7,179 nt of DNA from positions 1 to 7,179 of the forward strand of contig JAPOZE010000586.1 in the NCBI GenBank assembly GCA_026706225.1. Direction: 5' to 3'. A model generated the notes under the pieces. That model did no database searches, had not been told where the DNA came from, and was given only the letters and a program-made list of their open reading frames with translations. The translations under genes and the position numbers were made by a program. Source of the DNA: Acidobacteriota bacterium (lineage in GTDB: Bacteria; Acidobacteriota; Terriglobia; Versatilivoradales; Versatilivoraceae). Positions 1-5,109 of the stretch are shown here, piece by piece (position 1 is the stretch's first letter; each line of letters begins with the position of its first letter).

Positions 1-996
1 CAGAGCCGGCAGCGCGCCGCCGAGTTCGGCTTCAGGATCTATTCTTCCGTCGCCGAAACCCTGCGTTGCGGCAGGGACCGGCTGGCCGTGGACGGGGTGC
101 TGATGCTTGCCGGGCAGGGAGATGATTCGAGCAACGGTCCCTCCGGCCCCGACCTGCTCGAGCCGATGGTCAGGGTCTTCGAGGAAGACCGCCGGGCTGT
201 TCCGGTTTATTGGGATGAACCTCTGGGCCTCGCGCAGGCCCGCAGGATGGTGGACGCCTCCCGGCAACTGGGGTTCCCGGTGCTGGCCGGATCCTTCCTG
301 CCGATGACCTGGAGGCTGCCGCCTCTGGAGTTGCCGGCGGGCAGCCCGGTGGAGCAGGCCCTGTTGGTGGGCATCGGCTTCGGGCGTTCCGATCGCTACC
401 GGGCCCTGGAAACCCTGCAGGCCATGGTGGAACGCCGCAGCGACGGCGAAACCGGTGTGCGGTCGGTGCAGGCGGTGGCGGGTGAAGCGGCGTGGCGCGC
501 CGGCAGCAGCGGTCGTTGGTCCCGGGAACTGCTGCAGGCGGCCGTGGCCCGATCCGACTCCCTGCAGGGAGAGACGCTGAAGGATGGGCGTCCCAGGGAC
601 CTGGTCGGCAGCCGGGAACTGCCCCGGCTGGTCGAGGATCCGGAAGCCTGCCTGGTGGACTATTCCGATGGGATGAGTGCCGCGGTGCTGATGCTCAACG
701 GAGCCGTGGGGGACTTCACTTTCGCGGCCCGCCTCGGCGACGTTTCCGAGGTGGCATCGACCCAGTTCCTTCTCCCCCCGGGACCCAACCATGCCGGCTC
801 GGCCTGCCTGGCCGCCCGGATCGAGGACCTGATTCAATCCGGGCGAAGTCCGGTTCGCCCCGAACGGGCCTCGATGGCCGCCGGCATCCTGGATCGCTGG
901 ATCGAATCCAGGGAAAAGGGTGGCCTCGCTCTGGAGACCCCGGAATTGGCGCTGGAGTACCGCCCCGCCGCCGAATCCTCTTTTTGCGGATCCTGA
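1..996 (+). CDS. Gfo/Idh/MocA-like protein, 3' part of gene
   Basis: The frame is open from the first base, so this is the C-terminal 331 residues of a longer protein whose start lies upstream of the window. The visible part begins inside what looks like the end of a Rossmann-type domain (AAEFGFRIYSSVAE, then DGVLMLAGQGD at about residues 31-41). It continues with AGSFLPMTWR (about 96-105) and ETLQAMVERR (about 137-146), a pattern I associate with an uncharacterised Gfo/Idh/MocA-like family common in Planctomycetes and Acidobacteria. The GxGxxG nucleotide-binding motif, if present, is outside the window, so oxidoreductase activity cannot be shown. No membrane segment is seen. The TGA stop is only two bases before the GTG of the ThDP gene, which suggests co-transcription and perhaps translational coupling. 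Being coding sequence is near certain; the family is recalled from memory and the substrate is unknown. Confidence 0.7.
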   Translation, partial: QSRQRAAEFGFRIYSSVAETLRCGRDRLAVDGVLMLAGQGDDSSNGPSGPDLLEPMVRVFEEDRRAVPVYWDEPLGLAQARRMVDASRQLGFPVLAGSFLPMTWRLPPLELPAGSPVEQALLVGIGFGRSDRYRALETLQAMVERRSDGETGVRSVQAVAGEAAWRAGSSGRWSRELLQAAVARSDSLQGETLKDGRPRDLVGSRELPRLVEDPEACLVDYSDGMSAAVLMLNGAVGDFTFAARLGDVSEVASTQFLLPPGPNHAGSACLAARIEDLIQSGRSPVRPERASMAAGILDRWIESREKGGLALETPELALEYRPAAESSFCGS

Positions 997-998
997 TC

Positions 999-1595
999 GT
1001 GTTGACCAAGCAGGAACTGTTGCAACCCCTGGCGTCCCTGAGGACGGACGAGGTGGTGGTGACCACCATGGGTGTGGTGCGGCCCTGGTCCAGGTTCTCG
1101 GACAGCCCGTTGGACTTCGCCTCGGCGGACAGCGCCATGGGCCACGTCGCCGATCTGGCCCTGGGCATTGCCCTGGCCCAGCCCCAACGCAGGGTCATCT
1201 GCCTGAATGGTGACGGCAGCCTCCTGATGACCCTGGGCTCCCTGGCCACGGTGGTGGAGGCCGGAGCCCCCAACCTGATCCTCTTCACGGTTGAAAACCG
1301 GACCTTTGAAATCACCGGCAATCAAGCCATTGCGGGCGCCGGCCGGGTGGACTTCGCCGGGATGGCCCGGGCGGCGGGTTTTGCCCGCGCCTACGCTTTC
1401 GATGACCCGGTCGGCTACGCCCGGAGCCTCCCCGGGATTCTGCGGGAACCCGGACCGGTGTTTGTGAATGCCCGGGTCGAACCCGGATCCGAGGGTCCGC
1501 TATTGCGCAGCCGGAAGGGCGAGCCGGTGGGATACCTGCAGCCCTCGCTGGCCGAGTCGGCCCACCGATTGAGGGAAGCCCTGATTTATTGTTAG
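999..1595 (+). CDS. ThDP-binding subunit, sulfopyruvate/phosphonopyruvate decarboxylase beta-like
   Basis: A 198-residue protein consisting of a single thiamine-diphosphate PP domain. The ThDP/Mg motif starts at GDGSLLMTLG (residues 71-80) and ends at EN (99-100), where most relatives have NN or DN. DSAMGHVADLALGIALA (about 44-60) matches the MG-x-x-x-x-LGLA region of ComE-type subunits, and FEITGNQ (103-109) the following loop. The size fits the beta subunit of two-subunit sulfopyruvate decarboxylase, roughly 190 residues. In this family the catalytic glutamate that activates ThDP sits on a separate PYR (alpha) subunit, which is not seen here, so an upstream or unlinked partner is expected. 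The GTG at 999 was chosen because it lies directly after the upstream stop and gives a family-like N-terminus; TTG at 1002 is an alternative. No clear ribosome-binding site precedes it, which fits translational coupling. The true substrate is not determined. Confidence 0.82.
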   Translation: MLTKQELLQPLASLRTDEVVVTTMGVVRPWSRFSDSPLDFASADSAMGHVADLALGIALAQPQRRVICLNGDGSLLMTLGSLATVVEAGAPNLILFTVENRTFEITGNQAIAGAGRVDFAGMARAAGFARAYAFDDPVGYARSLPGILREPGPVFVNARVEPGSEGPLLRSRKGEPVGYLQPSLAESAHRLREALIYC

Positions 1596-1599
1596 GGAC

Positions 1600-1628
1600 T
1601 TGACGGGGATGTTTGGTATTCTGATACA
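1600..1628 (+). promoter_or_regulatory. Possible sigma-70 promoter for korAB
   Basis: TTGACG at 1600-1605 is five of six to the -35 consensus. After a 17-base spacer comes GATACA at 1623-1628, a poor -10 box. TATTCT at 1617-1622 with an upstream TG (extended -10) is an alternative. The site begins five bases after the upstream stop codon and would give a leader of about 275 bases. Weak evidence. Confidence 0.25.
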
Positions 1629-1651
1629 CGGCGCGGGTAGCGCGTTTGACG

Positions 1652-1675
1652 GCCCGACAACCCATTTCGTCGGGC
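1652..1675 (+). repeat. Hairpin downstream of ThDP gene
   Basis: GCCCGAC at 1652-1658 pairs perfectly with GTCGGGC at 1669-1675 around a 10-base loop. No T-tract follows, so it is not a standard intrinsic terminator. It may end or stabilise the upstream transcript, or be part of the korA leader. Confidence 0.45.
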
Positions 1676-1697
1676 GGCGCTCCGGCGGTTGTTCGGC

Positions 1698-1712
1698 GGC
1701 GGCAGGGCCGCC
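1698..1712 (+). repeat. Small GC-rich hairpin in korA leader
   Basis: GGCGGC at 1698-1703 pairs perfectly with GCCGCC at 1707-1712 around a three-base AGG loop. Such short GC stems arise easily by chance in DNA of this composition. Confidence 0.3.
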
Positions 1713-1829
1713 CGGTTCGACGGCATTATCGGAATACACGATATTCAACTTAAATTCTCTGACATTTCGCAGTGGGAATTTCCGGCTCGTGGACAGATCG
1801 GGGAGCCTTCCTTGGGGAAGCCACGGACA

Positions 1830-1846
1830 CCTGGGAAGCTCTCAGG
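1830..1846 (+). repeat. Hairpin in korA 5' leader
   Basis: CCTGGGA at 1830-1836 pairs with TCTCAGG at 1840-1846 (seven pairs including one G-U) around an AGC loop. It lies a few bases upstream of an AGGAGG sequence (1851-1856), so it could affect access of ribosomes to the small leader ORF. No T-tract follows. Confidence 0.35.
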
Positions 1847-1866
1847 GGACAGGAGGGTCCGGCGCC

Positions 1867-1899
1867 ATGGTGACGGGCACGGCCGGTTGCAGGCATTGA
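1867..1899 (+). CDS. Possible 10-residue leader peptide upstream of korA
   Basis: ATG at 1867 opens a 10-codon ORF (MVTGTAGCRH) ending in TGA at 1897-1899. It is preceded by a perfect AGGAGG at 1851-1856 with a 10-base spacer, a stronger Shine-Dalgarno match than korA's own. Its stop touches the korA ribosome-binding region, so translation of it could couple to korA. The peptide shows no run of a single amino acid that would suggest classical attenuation. It may be chance; I know of no such leader described for korA. Confidence 0.25.
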   Translation: MVTGTAGCRH

Positions 1900-1900
1900 A

Positions 1901-1905
1901 AGGAG
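1901..1905 (+). promoter_or_regulatory. korA ribosome-binding site
   Basis: AGGAG within TGAAAGGAGAATC, four bases before the ATG at 1910. It supports that start, which also gives the expected N-terminal gamma-domain motif GIGGAAGDG directly. Confidence 0.7.
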
Positions 1906-1909
1906 AATC

Positions 1910-3904
1910 ATGAAAGAAGTGACCTTGGGAATAGGAGGAGCCGCCGGCGACGGGTTGGACAAGACCGGCGACACCTTCGCCAAGACCGCCTCCCGTTTGG
2001 GGCTGTATCTGTATGCCTACAACAGCTACCAGTCCATCATCCGCGGGGGCCATATCTGGTTGCGCGTGAGGATGGGCGAGGAGAAGGTCTACTCTCACGG
2101 AGACCACCTGAATCTGCTGATCGCCCTCAATCAGGACACCCTGGAGAGGCATGCCCGGGAAGTGGAGCCCGGCGGAGCCGTCCTGTTCAATTCCGACAAG
2201 CTGACCCTGGACTCCTCGCTTTTCGAAGGTCAGGTTCTGCCGGTGCCGATGCCCGTGCGGGAGTTGCTGAAGCCGCTGGGGAAAACGCTTCCCGTCATGC
2301 AGAACACGGTATCCCTGGGCGCGGCCATCTTCCTGCTGGGACTGGATTTCGAGATGATGGCCGAAGTCCTGGCAGACACCTTCCAGCACAAGGGCCAGGA
2401 AGTGGTCAACCAGAACGTCCAGGTGGCCAAGGCGGGCTACAACTACGCCAAGGAAAAGTTCGTGCCCCTGGGCTACGAATGGAACTTCAGCCGCATCCGC
2501 AGACCCTTCATTACCGGAAACGAAGCCATGGCCCTGGGTGCGGTGGCCGCCGGCTGCAAATTCTATTCCGCCTACCCCATGACGCCCGCTTCCACCATCC
2601 TGCACTGGATGGTCGCTCATGCCGACCGCTGCGGGATCGTGGTCAAGCAGTGCGAGGACGAAATTGCGGTCGCCAACATGGCTGTCGGCGCCGGCCTGGC
2701 CGGGGCCCGCTCCATGTGCGCTACCTCGGGCGGCGGGTTTGCCCTCATGACCGAAGCCGTGGGGCAGGCCGGCATGATCGAAGCGCCGGTGGTGTTCATC
2801 ACGGTCCAGCGGGGCGGTCCCTCGACCGGGATTCCCACCAAGACCGAACAGGCCGACCTGAACCAGGCCCTGGGGGCTTCCCAAGGCGATTTCCCCCGCA
2901 TCATCATGGCTCCGGCCGACGTGACCGAAGCCTACTATACCGCCGCCGAAGCCCTGAACCTGGCGGACAAGTACCAGCTCCCGGTGATCATTCTCTCCGA
3001 TCTGCTGCTCTCGGAACATCCCGAGACCATCGAGAGGGACGCGCTCAAGCCCGATCTGGTGATCGACCGCGGCCAACTGGTGACCGAATGGCCGGAAGAC
3101 AACGGCACCTACAAGCGTTACGCCTTCACCGAATCGGGAATATCTCCCCGAGCCCTGCCCGGGACCAAGAACACGGTTTACGTGTCTCCCACCGATGACC
3201 ACGACGAGGAAGGGATTCTGATCAGCGACGAGTACACCAGTCCGCCGGTGCGGCGCAAGGTACAGGAAAAGCGCATGAGGAAGCTGGAAGGAGCCCTGAA
3301 GGAGTTGCCGCCTCCGCAAATCGAGGGGCCGGAGGATGCGGATGTCACCCTGGTCGGCTGGGGGTCCTGCAGGGGCGTGATTCGAGAGGCCGCCGAGATG
3401 CTGAGATCGGAAGGCATTGCCACCAATCAGCTCCATTTCAAGTATCTGCTGCCCTTTCACGCCAAGGAGGCCCTGGAAATCCTGAACGGATGCAGGAAGA
3501 CCATTGGCGTGGAGGTGAACTACACGGGTCAATTTGCCCGTCACTTGAGGTCCGAGACCGGCTTCTCCCTGGATGACATGGTCCTGAAGTATGACGGGGA
3601 GCCGTTCGAGCCGGCCTTCATCGTGAACCGGGTCAAGGAGATCGTGCGAGGCGAGTCGCTGTCGCTGGAGGTCACTCGGGAGGAGGCGCAGGAAATCGCC
3701 TATCACTACATTCGTACCCATTTGGGCAACGCGGTGCGGCCGGCCTCCATGCAGGTGGGGAACGGCGTATCGGCTGAAGAACCCACCTGGTGCATCGAAC
3801 TGGTGAGCCGGAAGGGCGGCGAAAAGACCGGAGACCTGTTCGTCGGACTGCGAACCGGTTCCACCCATGCCTGGCAGCCGGTCTCGACGGTAACCCGGGA
3901 TTGA
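1910..3904 (+). CDS. korA: 2-oxoacid:ferredoxin oxidoreductase subunit alpha (fused gamma-alpha)
   Basis: Alpha subunit of a CoA-dependent 2-oxoacid:ferredoxin oxidoreductase, cytoplasmic, oxidatively decarboxylating a 2-oxoacid (probably 2-oxoglutarate) with KorB. Residues about 5-185 form the gamma domain, starting with the loop GGAAGDG (9-15) and SIIRGGH (42-48). Residues about 200-375 are the pyrimidine-binding domain with YPMTPAS (222-228), the variant of the family's YPITP motif that contacts the 2-oxoacid. CEDEIA (248-253) holds the glutamate region for ThDP activation, followed by GPSTGIPTKTEQADL (303-317). About 475-580 is the C-terminal transketolase-like domain. A further tail of about 80 residues (585-664) containing EIAYHYIRTHLG and TGSTHAWQP follows, making 664 residues against my recollection of roughly 560-620 for many KorA proteins. 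It is 122 bases upstream of korB. Function class is secure; 2-oxoglutarate versus pyruvate or branched-chain oxoacids is inference. Confidence 0.93.
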   Translation: MKEVTLGIGGAAGDGLDKTGDTFAKTASRLGLYLYAYNSYQSIIRGGHIWLRVRMGEEKVYSHGDHLNLLIALNQDTLERHAREVEPGGAVLFNSDKLTLDSSLFEGQVLPVPMPVRELLKPLGKTLPVMQNTVSLGAAIFLLGLDFEMMAEVLADTFQHKGQEVVNQNVQVAKAGYNYAKEKFVPLGYEWNFSRIRRPFITGNEAMALGAVAAGCKFYSAYPMTPASTILHWMVAHADRCGIVVKQCEDEIAVANMAVGAGLAGARSMCATSGGGFALMTEAVGQAGMIEAPVVFITVQRGGPSTGIPTKTEQADLNQALGASQGDFPRIIMAPADVTEAYYTAAEALNLADKYQLPVIILSDLLLSEHPETIERDALKPDLVIDRGQLVTEWPEDNGTYKRYAFTESGISPRALPGTKNTVYVSPTDDHDEEGILISDEYTSPPVRRKVQEKRMRKLEGALKELPPPQIEGPEDADVTLVGWGSCRGVIREAAEMLRSEGIATNQLHFKYLLPFHAKEALEILNGCRKTIGVEVNYTGQFARHLRSETGFSLDDMVLKYDGEPFEPAFIVNRVKEIVRGESLSLEVTREEAQEIAYHYIRTHLGNAVRPASMQVGNGVSAEEPTWCIELVSRKGGEKTGDLFVGLRTGSTHAWQPVSTVTRD

Positions 3905-3978
3905 GAGGGACATCCGAAGGAAGTCGGCGACTCGGCCGGCTGATCGATCGGATGTGGTATCGCATTGGATTGGATTTG

Positions 3979-4001
3979 CCGCGCCGTCTGAAAGGGCGCG
4001 G
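3979..4001 (+). repeat. Intercistronic hairpin between korA and korB
   Basis: CCGCGCC at 3979-3985 pairs perfectly with GGCGCGG at 3995-4001 around a nine-base loop. It is not followed by a T-tract and ends just before the purine-rich korB ribosome-binding region, so it more plausibly stabilises or processes the korAB message, or modulates korB translation, than terminates it. Confidence 0.4.
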
Positions 4002-4008
4002 GAAGAAC

Positions 4009-4015
4009 GGAGAGG
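4009..4015 (+). promoter_or_regulatory. korB ribosome-binding region
   Basis: GGAGAGG, 11 bases before the ATG at 4027. A second in-frame ATG at 4033 would be 17 bases away, so the first is preferred. Confidence 0.5.
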
Positions 4016-4026
4016 CTTAAGACCCT

Positions 4027-4908
4027 ATGGAAATGACGATTTCTTTACCCATCAGCACCTATGAAAGCATCATCGATCCGGACTGGTGTCCGGGCTGTGG
4101 CGATTTCGGTGTTCTCAGGGGCGTCAAGATGGCGGCCGGAAAACTGGGCATCAAGCCCGAGGAGCTGTTCACAGTTTCAGGGATCGGCTGCTCTTCCAAC
4201 CTGCCGGGTTACATCCATGCCTACGGCGTCCACAGCCTGCATGGCCGGGCCGTGGCCGTGGCTTCCGGGATCAAGTTCGCCAACCAGGACATGAACGTGG
4301 TGATTACCGGCGGGGACGGAGACGGTTACGGCATCGGTCTGGGCCACTTCGTGCACGCCATGCGCCGCAACCTGGACCTCACCTACATCGTCATGAACAA
4401 CCAGATCTACGGATTGACGACCGGCCAGGCCTCCCCCACCACCATGAAGGAGGTGCGCACCAAGTCCACCCCCCGTGGGAACGCCGAAATGCCCCTCAAT
4501 CCCATCGCGCTGGCCATTGTCTCCGGCGCCACCTACGTGTCCCGGGCCTTTTCGGGCGAGCCCAGGCACATGGCCGATGTCATCGCCGGCGGCATCGCCC
4601 ACAAGGGATTTGCCCTGGTGGATGTCTTCAGTCCCTGCGTGACCTACAACAAGATCAACACCTACCCCTGGTTCAAGAAGCGGGTCTACAAGCTGGAGGA
4701 TGACCCGGATTACGATGCCACCGACCATCAGGGAGCCTTGACCCGGGCCTACGAGTGGGGGGATCGCATTCCCCTGGGCCTCTTCTACCGGGAAGAGCAG
4801 CCGACCTACGAAGAGAGCGAACCGGCCTTGAAGGAAGGCCCCCTGGTGCACCAGAAACTGGGGCTGGAGAAGGGGCTCTTCGACGACCTGATGGAGGAAT
4901 TCGTCTAA
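4027..4908 (+). CDS. korB: 2-oxoacid:ferredoxin oxidoreductase subunit beta
   Basis: Beta subunit of the enzyme begun by korA; it carries ThDP and a [4Fe-4S] cluster and passes electrons to ferredoxin. The four cysteines expected to bind the cluster are all present: C21 and C24 in WCPGCGDFGV, C55 in GIGCSSN, and C204 in FSPCVTYN. The ThDP/Mg motif starts at GDGDGYGIGLGH (96-107 region) and ends at MNNQIYGLTTGQ (123-134). The length of 293 residues is normal for this family. The C-terminal stretch after about residue 215 (WFKKRVYKLEDDPDYD) is also typical. It needs KorA for the pyrimidine-binding half of the active site; the enzyme appears to be the two-subunit type, with no delta (ferredoxin-like) subunit gene visible nearby. 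The gene ends just before a hairpin-rich convergent intergenic region. Assignment as OFOR beta is secure; the exact 2-oxoacid is inferred. Confidence 0.94.
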   Translation: MEMTISLPISTYESIIDPDWCPGCGDFGVLRGVKMAAGKLGIKPEELFTVSGIGCSSNLPGYIHAYGVHSLHGRAVAVASGIKFANQDMNVVITGGDGDGYGIGLGHFVHAMRRNLDLTYIVMNNQIYGLTTGQASPTTMKEVRTKSTPRGNAEMPLNPIALAIVSGATYVSRAFSGEPRHMADVIAGGIAHKGFALVDVFSPCVTYNKINTYPWFKKRVYKLEDDPDYDATDHQGALTRAYEWGDRIPLGLFYREEQPTYEESEPALKEGPLVHQKLGLEKGLFDDLMEEFV

Positions 4909-4918
4909 GCCTTATAAA

Positions 4919-4951
4919 GACTCGTCCCCGGGGAATCTTCCGGGACGAGTC
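4919..4951 (+). terminator. Strong stem-loop after korB, possible bidirectional terminator
   Basis: GACTCGTCCC at 4919-4928 pairs perfectly over 10 bases with GGGACGAGTC at 4942-4951, and the 13-base interior can pair further (GGA with TCC). It starts 10 bases after the korB stop. On the plus strand it is followed only by GTT, a weak U-tract. On the minus strand it is followed by TTTATAAG, which is somewhat better. It probably marks the end of the korAB transcript. Confidence 0.6.
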
Positions 4952-4965
4952 GTTCCCGCAGGAAC
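4952..4965 (+). repeat. Short inverted repeat adjoining the korB stem-loop
   Basis: GTTCC at 4952-4956 pairs with GGAAC at 4961-4965 around a CGCA tetraloop. It directly abuts the previous stem. Confidence 0.4.
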
Positions 4966-4985
4966 GCCGGTCACCCACCCCTGGT

Positions 4986-5005
4986 CCCCAGGCCCACGCC
5001 TGGGG
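4986..5005 (+). repeat. Perfect 8-bp palindromic hairpin, REP-like
   Basis: CCCCAGGC at 4986-4993 pairs perfectly with GCCTGGGG at 4998-5005 around CCAC. Placed between convergent genes with other palindromes, it resembles dispersed REP-type elements. Only one copy is visible in the window. Confidence 0.5.
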
Positions 5006-5011
5006 CGACAC

Positions 5012-5033
5012 GCGGCTGACCCGAGTCAGCCGC
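5012..5033 (+). repeat. Perfect 9-bp palindromic hairpin followed by TTCCTTCC
   Basis: GCGGCTGAC at 5012-5020 pairs perfectly with GTCAGCCGC at 5025-5033 around CCGA. The plus strand then reads TTCCTTCC, a pyrimidine-rich but interrupted tail, so a back-up terminator for korAB is possible. With the hairpin six bases upstream it may form a two-stem REP-like unit. Confidence 0.5.
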
Positions 5034-5061
5034 TTCCTTCCGAAGCGCACTGCCTCTCCAG

Positions 5062-5087
5062 AAAACGGCCCACAGGTCCCTGGGCCG
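5062..5087 (-). terminator. Intrinsic terminator of the minus-strand M20 gene
   Basis: Read on the minus strand, CGGCCCA (5087-5081) and TGGGCCG (5072-5066) form a perfect seven-base-pair stem with an eight-base loop, followed directly by TTTT (5065-5062) and then CTGG. It lies 22 bases after the M20 stop codon. The T-run is short, but position and orientation fit well. Confidence 0.65.
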
Positions 5088-5109
5088 GTGCCGGGGAAAC
5101 GTCCATCCG

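Larger units (their letters stand above)
1596..1909 (+). other. Intergenic leader upstream of korA (314 bases)
   Basis: No convincing protein-coding gene other than a possible 10-codon leader ORF. From 5' to 3' it holds a weak promoter-like pair (1600-1628), hairpins at 1652-1675 and 1698-1712, an AT-rich stretch at about 1726-1770 that stands out from its GC-rich surroundings and could hold a second promoter, a hairpin at 1830-1846, the small ORF and the korA ribosome-binding site. I looked for hallmark cores of TPP, cobalamin, glycine, SAM, SAH and fluoride riboswitches and did not recognise any. Confidence 0.6.

Noticed and set aside
492..998. In-frame upstream extension of the ThDP gene overlapping the Gfo/Idh/MocA-like gene
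   Set aside because: The extra N-terminal translation is arginine- and glycine-rich low-complexity sequence in the shadow of the upstream gene; family similarity begins only after about base 999.
1875..1891. Sigma-54-like GGGCAC and TTGC elements upstream of korA
   Set aside because: The GG and GC elements are one base too far apart for the strict spacing sigma-54 needs, and transcription would begin at the ribosome-binding site of korA.
1801..1900. Possible riboswitch in the korA leader
   Set aside because: No recognisable core of TPP, cobalamin, glycine, SAM, SAH or fluoride riboswitches; only a simple hairpin is supported.
1745..3913. A 722-codon open frame on the minus strand covering all of korA
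   Set aside because: The plus strand encodes an unmistakable KorA with all family motifs. The antisense translation is rich in G, H, Q and R with no recognisable domain, as expected for the mirror frame of a gene with GC-rich third positions.
3790..4020. A short frame bridging the korA end and the korA-korB spacer, possible missing KorA tail or small gene
   Set aside because: Its sequence is arginine-rich and overlaps korA out of frame; korA itself ends cleanly after its tail, so no frameshift is indicated.
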